Below are positions 25,051 through 32,269 of a stretch of DNA of 41,540 nucleotides, in pieces. The notes under the pieces are model-generated. The model was not told where the DNA came from, did no database searches, and worked only from the letters and a program-made list of their open reading frames with translations. The position numbers and the translations under genes are program-made. The stretch comes from an uncultured Prevotellaceae bacterium (lineage in GTDB: Bacteria > Bacteroidota > Bacteroidia > Bacteroidales > Bacteroidaceae), in assembly GCA_902786565.1 (NCBI GenBank), contig CADACW010000030.1:1-41540 (forward strand), written 5' to 3'. Position 1 is the stretch's first letter. Every line of letters begins with the position of its first letter.

Positions 25051-26539
25051 GAGGCACCTCCTTCCTGTTTTCCTCGTCAGAAAGACTTATCAGATGGTTC
25101 AGCAACTCGGTGATGGCCTTGCCGTTTGCCTGAATGTCGCCAACCAGTCTGGCACATTCGCCGCAGTCGCAATGCTGCAATTCCGACAGGGCCACTACAT
25201 CTTTGTCGATGATTTCGGAAGGCCCGACCATTTGGTTGGTCATGTTGTTCAGGAAGGTGGTTTTCAGGCGGTCGGCCTTTTGCGCATCGTCGTATGCCTT
25301 GCGCAACACCTTGCCGCGCTCCTGCAGAGTGGCGGTCAGCTGCTTCAGCTCGCCAATGTGGGTGGCAAGCGACTGCTGCATCTGCTGGAAATTGTCTTGC
25401 AGACGCCCTATCTCGTCATGCTGGCGGCTGTTGGGAATAGTCTCGTCATAGTGACCGTCGGCAATGTGCTGGGCCGACTTGGTCAAGATGCGCAGCGGCT
25501 TCAGCCAGTAGTGGAGAAACATGAAGCAGAGAACGAACAACAGCAGCAGACCTACGATGGCAATGGCCAACACATAATAGGACAGGCTATTGTAGGGGCC
25601 AAAGATGTCGTCTTTAGGATAGATGATGCAGACGCTCCAGTTGTTTGACTTCATCACTCGACCGTAGACAAACGTCTGCTTGAAGGGCTTGTAGAACACA
25701 TAGTAGTCGGCACCGTTCATGGTGTACCGCTTATATCCTGTCTCTCCAGACAGGATTGACTCGCCCGCAATTCTTACTGAAGCGTCGGCGGCAGTCTCAG
25801 CCAAGGTAAACACCGACTGGTCGAACAACTTGCTGCTGTCGGGATGGATGATGAACGTGCCGTCGCCGTCGAGCAGCGTGCCGTAAGAATTGGCTGAAGG
25901 CTTGGCCGACAGCAGGATGCGGGAGAACTGCACCAACGACACGTTGACAGCCATCACCCCCACAGTCTTGCCGACACTGTTGATGATGGGCAGACAGAAC
26001 GTGAGGCAGGCCTCCTCGTCGTCGTGCAAGTCTACCATTTGCCGCATCCATCCCACTTTGCCAGTGGCCATCGGCTCCTTGAACCAAGGTTCCTCAGTGT
26101 AACTACTGCCTGAAAAAGAATCGGAGTGGACGACGGAGTCGGCCGCGTCGGACACGTAGTGGAAGTAGGTTGCAAAACTCTCACCACCGGCAAAATAGTC
26201 TGGTTCGAAGGCAATGGCACAACCCTGAATGTAGGGGTTCGACTCCACCAGCCGGCGACAGTATTTGAGCATCTGCGCACGGTCGTTCAGATAGGGCCAC
26301 ATATTAAAATAGTGATTGCCAGCTGCCTGCTCCGCACTCAGCAGAATGTTGTCAATGCGCAATACGGTCTCCTCAAGCGTCTGGGCCGCTTTCTGCAAGG
26401 CTTCATCCTTGATGGCCTTCCGGGCATAAAAAAGCATCACTGCGAGCGAACTCAACAGCAGCAACGACATGGCCGTCACGACTGTCACACTTAGCCGGAC
26501 TGACAACAGCTTCCATCTCAACCACTTCGGCATCTGCAC
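25043..26539 (-). CDS. PDC-HAMP sensor with a degenerate DHp region and no kinase domain
   Basis: A 498-aa protein built like the next gene up to the DHp region: a transmembrane helix at about 18-40, a periplasmic PDC-like domain with WMRQMVDLHDDEEACLTFCL, a second helix at about 315-338, HAMP, and a coiled coil. The segment FLNNMTNQMVGPSEII aligns with the kinase motif FLQNVTHQIRTPLNII, but the phosphoacceptor His is Asn435 and the RTP is lost. A Cys cluster (CDCGEC, residues 457-462) follows and the protein stops before any HATPase. It cannot be a kinase by itself. It is probably a signal-input partner of the downstream kinase; the Cys cluster could bind metal or sense redox state. These roles are inference. 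Confidence 0.8.
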   Translation of the reverse strand: MQMPKWLRWKLLSVRLSVTVVTAMSLLLLSSLAVMLFYARKAIKDEALQKAAQTLEETVLRIDNILLSAEQAAGNHYFNMWPYLNDRAQMLKYCRRLVESNPYIQGCAIAFEPDYFAGGESFATYFHYVSDAADSVVHSDSFSGSSYTEEPWFKEPMATGKVGWMRQMVDLHDDEEACLTFCLPIINSVGKTVGVMAVNVSLVQFSRILLSAKPSANSYGTLLDGDGTFIIHPDSSKLFDQSVFTLAETAADASVRIAGESILSGETGYKRYTMNGADYYVFYKPFKQTFVYGRVMKSNNWSVCIIYPKDDIFGPYNSLSYYVLAIAIVGLLLLFVLCFMFLHYWLKPLRILTKSAQHIADGHYDETIPNSRQHDEIGRLQDNFQQMQQSLATHIGELKQLTATLQERGKVLRKAYDDAQKADRLKTTFLNNMTNQMVGPSEIIDKDVVALSELQHCDCGECARLVGDIQANGKAITELLNHLISLSDEENRKEVPHD

Positions 26540-26550
26540 ACAGTTTCATA

Positions 26551-27252
26551 TTACGAATAGAGATACAAGCAGCCCCGGAATATGGCATACACCAGCGTAG
26601 CCACAAGCACCACGATGACCATATCGACATCGGTCAGGGCATAGCCGGTAGAGGTGTATTGCGAAGAAATGAAATTGCTGCCCCCCGACAGTCGCCGGTT
26701 CAGACGGTAATGCAGCAGCCACACGCCTGTGCCCACCAGTCCGCCCCAAAGCAGTCCGCAAAGGATGTCGCCAGGGAAGTGTACGCCCAGATAGAGGCGC
26801 GTCCAGCAGTTGACCAGCGACCAGGCGATGAGGGCCACCGACAGCAGCCGGCTGCGCACAAGCAGCGCGAAGAAGACGGCAAGGCTGAAGGTGTTGGCGG
26901 CATGGGAAGAGAAGAAGCCGTACTTGCCCCCACGATAGCCGTTCACCACATCCACAGCCATGCCTATCTGCTCGTCGTGGCTGGGGCGCCAACGCTCCAC
27001 TAAGGGTTTCACAATCATGTCGTTGAGCGAACCGGCCAACAACACGCAGAGACCGGCACAGACCACGATGAGCAGGACTTTCTTCAGATTGTCGTTGTTC
27101 TTCATCACCAGGAAAAGCAGCGACACATAGAGTGGAACCCAAGTGACAGCTGTGGTGAGTGTCTTCACCAAACCGTCTAAAAACAGCGAAGGACTGCCGT
27201 TCAGAGTGAGCAGCAGCTGCCGGTCAAGGTCTATCAACTGAGACAAATCCAT
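26551..27252 (-). CDS. PAP2-family membrane phosphatase
   Basis: A 233-aa protein starting MDLSQLIDLDRQLLLTLNGS at 27252; the longer open frame to 27318 runs into the LRR gene. It has about five hydrophobic helices and the three PAP2 motifs: KPLVERWRPS, FFSSHAANTFS in place of PSGH, and TRLYLGVHFPGD. Members dephosphorylate lipid phosphates such as undecaprenyl diphosphate, phosphatidylglycerol phosphate or lipid A at the outer face of the inner membrane. Which lipid cannot be told. It lies 19 nt after the LRR gene and 11 nt before the degenerate sensor, so it is probably co-transcribed with both. Confidence 0.9.
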   Translation of the reverse strand: MDLSQLIDLDRQLLLTLNGSPSLFLDGLVKTLTTAVTWVPLYVSLLFLVMKNNDNLKKVLLIVVCAGLCVLLAGSLNDMIVKPLVERWRPSHDEQIGMAVDVVNGYRGGKYGFFSSHAANTFSLAVFFALLVRSRLLSVALIAWSLVNCWTRLYLGVHFPGDILCGLLWGGLVGTGVWLLHYRLNRRLSGGSNFISSQYTSTGYALTDVDMVIVVLVATLVYAIFRGCLYLYS

Positions 27253-27271
27253 CGTCTTATATATTTTGTTA

Positions 27272-28858
27272 TTAGGATCCGGCCATCTTGGAAATGATGG
27301 CGGAAATATCGGCCACATCGACCCGGCCGTCGCCGTTCACATCGTAGCCGCTGCCAGTGAGGCGGATGACGTTGTCCCCCTCCACGCTGGCATCGCCCCA
27401 GACGAGGGTGGCCGTCACGCGGTCGCTGTCCTGCCAGCCATCCTTTGCGGCATAGACGGTCAGCACAAAGTAGTCGGGCACGCGGACGATACCGCCCCGA
27501 CCACTGAAGGGATACGGGCAGGTGAGCGTCCAAACACATTCGGCGCCCTCAGTGGCGCAGGCGAGCGTCAGCTGACCGTCATTGAGAGTGATGGTCGGAG
27601 TGGCACATTTATCAGCCAAAGGCATTTCGCCAAGCTCGACTATTTTCATAAAGTCCTTCCAACTGGCTGCCTCTTGATAAGCAGAGACAGATGAGCCGGG
27701 AACGTGCAGGGTCACAAATTGGATATACGAATCCAGAAACGTATCAGTTCCCGTTGAAGGCGGATATTGCGGGTAGCTGTAGAAATCGGTCAGTGCAGGA
27801 CAATAGGCAAAGGCTTTCTGGCCTATGCTTTTCACATTAGCGCCTATGGTTACTGAAGTGAGATTGGGACAGTTAAAGAACATTTCATCGCTGATAGCCG
27901 TCAGCCCATTGCCAATTGTGACAGACGTGAGATTGTCGCAATTTCTGAAAACAGCATTTTCCATACTGTACACACTATGAGGTATATAAATGTTGGTCAG
28001 GTTTTTGCACTTGGCAAAGGCCCACTTCTCTATTCTTTTCACACTGCTGGGGATCGTTACGGAATACAACCCGCTACATCCATCGAATGTGGACTTCTCG
28101 ATGGTAGTGACGCCATTGGGAATGTCTATCGACTCAAGGCTTTTACAATATCGGAAAGTCTCATATCCGAGGCTCGTCAAGCTGGCGGGAAGTTTCATGT
28201 CGGACAGCAGCTGACAATAGTAGAAGGCCCTGAAGCCAATCTTTGTCACGCCGTCGGGGATGCGCACACTCGTCAAGCTGTCGCAGGTATAAAACGCATG
28301 AGACTCGATAGACGTCACACTTTCTGGAATCACCAGCGTGTCCAGGCGGTGACATTCGGAAAACAAACTTGACTTCAGGCTGGTGATGCCATTGCCCAAA
28401 GTGATGGTGCGCAGGTTCAGGCAATAGGTAAAGGCCCCCGCTCCCAATGCCGTCACACTATTTGGAATGTCAACCGAATCCAACTGAACACAATGATAGA
28501 ACGACTGATCGCCTATCGTGGTCAGGCTTTCGGGCAGCTTGACAGTTGACAGCGCGGTGCATAAGCAGAAAGACTGCATGCCTAAGCTCGTGATGCTGTT
28601 TGGCAGCGCGATGGATTCAAGGCCTCCACAGTCATAAAAGGCATTGTTGCCAATGTTGGTCACACTGTATGTTTCTCCATTATAGACAACCGTTTCCGGA
28701 ATAGTGACGACCCCTCGATACTTCTGAGGGTTTGTAGTCACTTCCGCTATCTTGCCCTTTGGAATCAGGTTGTAGTAGATGCCGTCAATCTCAACAGCCT
28801 CTGCACTCGCCACCATCGGCAGGAGCATCATCAGGAAAAGGAAGGGAAGTTTTTTCAT
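27272..28858 (-). CDS. BspA-like leucine-rich repeat protein with C-terminal dockerin-like motif
   Basis: A 528-aa secreted protein. Residues 1-20 form a signal peptide (KKLPFLFLMMLLPMVASAEA). About 13 LRR_5 units of roughly 23 residues follow up to about residue 370, with recurrent phrases such as LTSVTIGNGLTAI and IDIPNGVTTIEKSTF. A beta-rich domain and a C-terminal stretch DVNGDGRVDVADISAII, like a single dockerin/EF-hand calcium motif, end the protein. BspA-type proteins bind host matrix or other cells in oral and gut Bacteroidales. It is the first gene of the six-gene run, directly behind the promoter at 28890-28920. The ligand is unknown. Confidence 0.9.
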   Translation of the reverse strand: MKKLPFLFLMMLLPMVASAEAVEIDGIYYNLIPKGKIAEVTTNPQKYRGVVTIPETVVYNGETYSVTNIGNNAFYDCGGLESIALPNSITSLGMQSFCLCTALSTVKLPESLTTIGDQSFYHCVQLDSVDIPNSVTALGAGAFTYCLNLRTITLGNGITSLKSSLFSECHRLDTLVIPESVTSIESHAFYTCDSLTSVRIPDGVTKIGFRAFYYCQLLSDMKLPASLTSLGYETFRYCKSLESIDIPNGVTTIEKSTFDGCSGLYSVTIPSSVKRIEKWAFAKCKNLTNIYIPHSVYSMENAVFRNCDNLTSVTIGNGLTAISDEMFFNCPNLTSVTIGANVKSIGQKAFAYCPALTDFYSYPQYPPSTGTDTFLDSYIQFVTLHVPGSSVSAYQEAASWKDFMKIVELGEMPLADKCATPTITLNDGQLTLACATEGAECVWTLTCPYPFSGRGGIVRVPDYFVLTVYAAKDGWQDSDRVTATLVWGDASVEGDNVIRLTGSGYDVNGDGRVDVADISAIISKMAGS

Positions 28859-28889
28859 TGTAGTGATAATAATTTAGTTTTGGCAGGTG

Positions 28890-28920
28890 CAAAATTACGA
28901 AGAAAAAGCGAAACGGCAAA
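28890..28920 (-). promoter_or_regulatory. Promoter of the six-gene LRR-PAP2-sensor-kinase-rhamnosidase-DUF1460 run
   Basis: On the minus strand TAATTTTG (28890-28897) followed by CA is the -7 box, and TTTG (28917-28920) is the -33 box, spaced 19 nt. The LRR start codon lies about 30 nt downstream. No comparable box was seen before any of the five following genes. Confidence 0.75.
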
Positions 28921-28942
28921 ATAAATGGCAGGAAAAGTGAAA

Positions 28943-28981
28943 GGCAGGCCCCCTCCGACAAAAAACCGCCGACGGCCTGCC
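28943..28981. repeat. 8-bp inverted repeat upstream of the operon promoter
   Basis: GGCAGGCC (28943-28950) and GGCCTGCC (28974-28981) are exact inverted copies separated by 23 nt. The element lies between the operon promoter and the large palindrome, so it could be an operator or part of a terminator for the upstream gene. Confidence 0.5.
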
Positions 28982-29005
28982 CCAAAACCGCAGATGGCCG
29001 GACAT

Positions 29006-29099
29006 AAACTTAACGACTCGACGTAATTTATTTGAATTACGTCGTAATTTATATAAATTTCGTCGTAATTTATGTAAATTACGTCGAGTCGTTAAGTTT
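29006..29099. repeat. 94-bp nearly perfect palindrome containing three 21-nt tandem repeats
   Basis: The outer 25 nt on each side (29006-29030 and 29075-29099) are exact inverted copies. The inner 44 nt continue the symmetry around 29052/29053, with only five non-Watson-Crick positions out of 47 pairs. The core is also three 21-nt tandem units, each starting TAATTTAT and ending CGTCG (29024-29044, 29045-29065, 29066-29086). It is strikingly AT-rich next to GC-rich flanks. It lies between the stop of the small gene at 29201 and the promoter at 28890-28920. It could form a cruciform or a very long RNA hairpin. Confidence 0.9.
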
Positions 29100-29130
29100 T
29101 GGTCTGGGCAAAGCAAGTTTTAGCCCCGGC

Positions 29131-29154
29131 CCCCCGAAGTTTTATCTCCGGGGG
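29131..29154. repeat. Short GC-rich hairpin downstream of the 95-aa gene
   Basis: CCCCCG (29131-29136) pairs with CGGGGG (29149-29154) around a 12-nt loop. It lies 47 nt after the stop at 29201. There is no T-run, so terminator function is uncertain. Confidence 0.35.
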
Positions 29155-29200
29155 AACCAGGTTTTGTTTCCAGCCAAGTCTGATGTGAAATCGGTCCGCC

Positions 29201-29488
29201 CTATGCCGTCTGTTCTATCAGCCTCTTGATGACATCCTGCTCGTCAAGGTGGTCGCGGTGGACGGCTACGCGGATGCTGGCGTCGCCAAGAAGCCCCTTC
29301 AATATATAGTGGTGGCTCTCAATCTTGAAAAACGGACGGGCCAGCATATCGAGAAAAACGAAAGAGCCGAGCGACCGGAGCGAGAAGATGAACTCACGGC
29401 TGACGGGCCGGTCGAGCTGATACTGAAAAGCAATCCAGCCGGCCTCGGTACAGGGTTCGGGCGATGGGGTGATGTCTCTGATGGCCAT
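29201..29488 (-). CDS. Unrecognised 95-aa protein
   Basis: A small soluble protein without signal peptide or membrane helix. The middle reads SLRSLGSFVFLDMLARPFFK and the end VAVHRDHLDEQDVIKRLIEQ. I do not recognise the family; it does not fit DUF3343, which sometimes accompanies similar aminotransferases. Its start follows the stop of the aminotransferase gene by 2 nt, so it is translationally coupled to it and probably works with it, for example as a partner or carrier; that is inference. Codon use and composition resemble its neighbours. Confidence 0.7.
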   Translation of the reverse strand: MAIRDITPSPEPCTEAGWIAFQYQLDRPVSREFIFSLRSLGSFVFLDMLARPFFKIESHHYILKGLLGDASIRVAVHRDHLDEQDVIKRLIEQTA

Positions 29489-29490
29489 TG

Positions 29491-30555
29491 TCAGGAAATG
29501 CTTTGGGCAATGTCGGCCACAGCGCCGACCAGTGCCTGAAGGTCAGCCTCGGAGGTGAAGTCGGAGAGCGACACACGCACGGTGCCATAGCGCTCGGTGC
29601 CGAGCTGCCTGTGGATAAGCGGGGCACAGTGCAGGCCGGTGCGTACGGTGATGCCATAGCTGTTTTGAAGGATATAGCCCACATCGGCAGGCTGAAGCCC
29701 GGCAATGTTGAAGCTGACGACTGGGCCTTGGACCGAGGGGGCCGGGGCAACATAGAGCTGCACCTGGGGCAGGCGGCGCAAGGCGTCGATGAGCCATAGG
29801 GCCTGCTGCTGCTCCTTCCTGAAGATGGCGGCCACGCCGCGCTCCAATACATAGTCTACGCCGGCCTTCAGTCCTGCCAGACCAGGCAGGTTGGGCGTGC
29901 CCACCTCATATTCCCATTCGTTTTCAGGCCCATAGTCAATGATGCTGCTGTCACGGCCGGTGCCGCCAAACAGCAAGGGGCGCAGGCTGATGCCCCGGCG
30001 CACATAGTAGCCGCCCGTGCCCATTGGCCCGAAGAGTGCCTTGTGGCCTGTGAAGACAAGGATGTCAACGCCCCAGCCGTCGACGTCGATGGGGATGCAG
30101 CCTGCACTCTGGGCGGCGTCGAGCAGCAGCAGCGCGCCTCTTCGATGGGCCTGCCGGCAGGCATCGGCCACGTCGGCCACCCGACCCGTCACGTTGGAGC
30201 AGTGGTTGATGGCCGTCAGGCTGTAGGTGCCATCGGCCTGAGCGGAAACACAGTTGTGCAAGGGGCGCAGCACGCTGTTGTGGCTGTCGGGCGAGCTGTC
30301 GCAATGGCGCCAGCTGATGCCCTGCAGCACACGGTTGAGGCCATCGGTGGCACCGCTACAGAAGAATATGCGCCCATAGTCGCTGATGTTGAACAGCCGA
30401 CCAAGGGCCTGCCGCAACTGGGCCGGCAGGTCGTCATGCTGCGACAGATTGCTGCGCAGCGCACTCACGGGCTGGCTGTCCAGGGCCGCCGTCACGGCCT
30501 GAACGACCGATGCCGGCTTTGGCCAACTGGTTGCTGCGTTGTTCAGATAGATCAT
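29491..30555 (-). CDS. Class V aminotransferase / cysteine desulfurase-like protein
   Basis: A 354-aa PLP enzyme. It opens MIYLNNAATSWPKP, the usual substrate-binding start. Conserved pieces include NHCSNVTGRVADV, LLLDAAQSAG with the PLP-binding Asp, and FTGHKALFGPMGTGG with the PLP lysine near residue 172. A Cys at about 309 lies in TGLHCAPLIHR, the position of the reactive Cys in the desulfurase-like subgroup (TIGR01977 type). It may release sulfur (or selenium) from cysteine, but the true substrate is not clear. Its start overlaps the isomerase stop by 4 nt (ATGA), and the 95-aa gene follows after 2 nt. Confidence 0.88.
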   Translation of the reverse strand: MIYLNNAATSWPKPASVVQAVTAALDSQPVSALRSNLSQHDDLPAQLRQALGRLFNISDYGRIFFCSGATDGLNRVLQGISWRHCDSSPDSHNSVLRPLHNCVSAQADGTYSLTAINHCSNVTGRVADVADACRQAHRRGALLLLDAAQSAGCIPIDVDGWGVDILVFTGHKALFGPMGTGGYYVRRGISLRPLLFGGTGRDSSIIDYGPENEWEYEVGTPNLPGLAGLKAGVDYVLERGVAAIFRKEQQQALWLIDALRRLPQVQLYVAPAPSVQGPVVSFNIAGLQPADVGYILQNSYGITVRTGLHCAPLIHRQLGTERYGTVRVSLSDFTSEADLQALVGAVADIAQSIS

Positions 30556-31922
30556 TTGTGTTCCATCACCTTGAAGCCCATCACCTCGCTAATCTGGTGC
30601 AGCATCTTGGTATAGTCGCCGAAGACGAGCACCTGGTGGTGGCCGAAACCGGCCAACTGGTGCATGAAGCCGCGGGCATCGTTCATCTTTATATAATAAT
30701 AAGGTGAACAGTAGACGGCGTCGAACTCAGACCGTATGACCTCGCCGCGCTTCACGCTGATGGTGTCGGCCTGTGGATTGAAACGGCTCAGGGTGACGTA
30801 TTGCTCCTCGTTCTCGGTAAAGTCTACCTGCAGCTTTCCGCCAAAGCCCTGCCCGGTGAAAGCCCAGAGCTTGTACTTCAGCGGCTTCTTGCCATAGCCG
30901 TTCATGCAGAGGGCAGGCACCGCATGGTGTATGCGCAGCAGCTCGTCGGTCTCCATATTGGGGTTGCCCATAAAGGCCGGACGCATGGCGGCAGCCTGCA
31001 TGATGGTCATGGCCAGCAGGGCGTTCAGGTCTTCCTCGCAACCGCTGGGGTAGCCCTCGTCCTTCAGCAGCGAGTGAGTGGTGCAAGGGGTGAACTTGCG
31101 CTGCTGTGGAATCTCGCTTGTGCAAAGCTCGTGGCAGGCCGTCGAGAAAGCGTTGCAGTCGTAGTCGGCCATCATCCGCTTGGCAGCCAGATAGTATTTG
31201 ATGTCGTTCACAAACCATTCCTTGTTCACCTTCGTCTCAAGCGAACCGCCAATGATTTCTTGGGCAATGGGGCGGGCCTCCTCGTCGGTCACCTGGTCCA
31301 TATACTTGAAGATGTCGCGGAAGGGCAGCTTGACAATCTCCATGCCGTAGCGCGAGCGGATGAGCTCAGGGTCGCGGATGACGCTCTGCAGGCCGAAGGT
31401 GGGCATTGAGCCGTGGGTGAGCACCAGGGCGCGGGTGTTGGCCACCACCTTGCGCACCCACAGGGCGTGGGCTATTTCGTTCAGGTCGCGCAGGTCCATG
31501 CAGACGTATGCCTCCAGGCCGATGGAGCGGCAGTAGGCGGCAAAGTCGATGCCCTCGTTGCCGTTCTGCAGGATGATCACGGGCTTGCGGTAGCGCTCCA
31601 GCTTGGGGATGCGCCAGTTCATGCAGAGAAAGAAGTCGACCTCGTCAAGCCGCTCCTCAATGCGGGCGTAGACATCGCGACTGACCACAAACCGCTCGTC
31701 GTAGCGGGCGTCGACGGCAGGCAGCAGGGCCATTTCGGGCGTTGCCCCCTGCAACGTCGCCACTGCGTCGGCGAAAGCCTTGTCGGCAGCGGCAGCCTCG
31801 GCTTCGGGCGTCATATCCTTGGCATAACCGGCGCGGCAGGGGCCTTCCCAGAAATGGGAGTGGGTGAGGCAGCCCACGATGGGGCGCACCACCAATTTCA
31901 AGTTCATTGCTTTTTCTTTCAT
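30552..31922 (-). CDS. L-fucose/L-arabinose isomerase-like protein
   Basis: About 456 aa from ATG 31922 (451 aa if ATG 31907 is used; the frame is open to 31961 but that lies in the promoter). The layout resembles the FucI/AraA superfamily: an N-terminal Rossmann-like half with VDFFLCMNWRIPKLERY, then DEGYPSGCEEDLNALLAM with a candidate metal-binding Glu near residue 296, and AGFGHHQVLVFGD near 425 with a His like the family metal ligand. It probably isomerises a sugar or sugar derivative in the cytoplasm, but the substrate cannot be named. It overlaps the aminotransferase gene by 4 nt, which is unusual company for a sugar isomerase. Confidence 0.75.
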   Translation of the reverse strand: MKEKAMNLKLVVRPIVGCLTHSHFWEGPCRAGYAKDMTPEAEAAAADKAFADAVATLQGATPEMALLPAVDARYDERFVVSRDVYARIEERLDEVDFFLCMNWRIPKLERYRKPVIILQNGNEGIDFAAYCRSIGLEAYVCMDLRDLNEIAHALWVRKVVANTRALVLTHGSMPTFGLQSVIRDPELIRSRYGMEIVKLPFRDIFKYMDQVTDEEARPIAQEIIGGSLETKVNKEWFVNDIKYYLAAKRMMADYDCNAFSTACHELCTSEIPQQRKFTPCTTHSLLKDEGYPSGCEEDLNALLAMTIMQAAAMRPAFMGNPNMETDELLRIHHAVPALCMNGYGKKPLKYKLWAFTGQGFGGKLQVDFTENEEQYVTLSRFNPQADTISVKRGEVIRSEFDAVYCSPYYYIKMNDARGFMHQLAGFGHHQVLVFGDYTKMLHQISEVMGFKVMEHK

Positions 31923-31958
31923 AAGTAGTTGGTTTGGCTTAGTAGATAATTCTGCCTG

Positions 31959-31988
31959 CAAAGGTACAAAGAAATTCGGAATAACAAG
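31959..31988 (-). promoter_or_regulatory. Promoter of the isomerase-aminotransferase operon
   Basis: TACCTTTG on the minus strand (31959-31966), followed by CAG, is an exact -7 box. CTTG at 31985-31988 is an approximate -33 box. It excludes the longest frame start at 31961 and favours 31922 or 31907. Confidence 0.7.
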
Positions 31989-32072
31989 TTGTTTCCACCC
32001 TAAAAGTTAGGGGTTAGGAGACTTTTCTGTTAAAGAGTGTTACAAAATCAACATTTTCTTGCCAAATATTTT

Positions 32073-32100
32073 TTTGTATCGGAAAAAACCTCTACCTTTG
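32073..32100 (+). promoter_or_regulatory. Promoter of tRNA-Asp
   Basis: TACCTTTG (32093-32100), followed by CAC, is the -7 box, and TTTG (32073-32076) lies upstream at a slightly short spacing of 16 nt. The tRNA begins 29 nt downstream. Confidence 0.72.
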
Positions 32101-32128
32101 CACCCGCAATTCAGAAATAAAGCAAAGA

Positions 32129-32202
32129 GGTGCGTTAGTTCAGTAGGTTAGAATGCCTGCCTGTCACGCAGGAGGTCACGAGTTCGAATCTCGTACGCAC
32201 CG
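32129..32202 (+). tRNA. tRNA-Asp (anticodon GUC)
   Basis: A 74-nt tRNA. GGTGCGT (32129-32135) pairs with ACGCACC (32195-32201), followed by discriminator G; CCA is not encoded. The anticodon arm CCTGCCTGTCACGCAGG exposes GUC, and GAGTTCGAATCTC forms the T-arm. Confidence 0.97.
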
Positions 32203-32209
32203 CAAACGG

Positions 32210-32247
32210 AAAAGCTCATTGATTCCAAAGGAAGTCGATGAGCTTTT
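32210..32247 (+). terminator. Hairpin after tRNA-Asp
   Basis: AAAAGCTCAT (32210-32219) pairs with ATGAGCTTTT (32238-32247), with further inner pairing TTCC/GGAA around AAA. It looks like a terminator that ends in four T residues of its own stem. It is the only signal between the tRNA and the unknown cluster that follows. Confidence 0.6.
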
Positions 32248-32269
32248 AAACTATTAAAGCCAGACAAAA

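Noticed and set aside
29032-29229. ORF with a 7-residue repeated peptide (NYVVIYINFVVIYVNYV)
   Set aside because: It is simply the translation of the 21-nt repeats in the 94-bp palindrome; there is no promoter, and the peptide beyond the repeat has no protein-like features.
29201-29488. DUF3343 (Se/S-carrier-like) identity for the 95-aa protein next to the class V aminotransferase
   Set aside because: The neighbourhood suggested it, but the sequence lacks the family pattern I would expect, so it is left as unrecognised.
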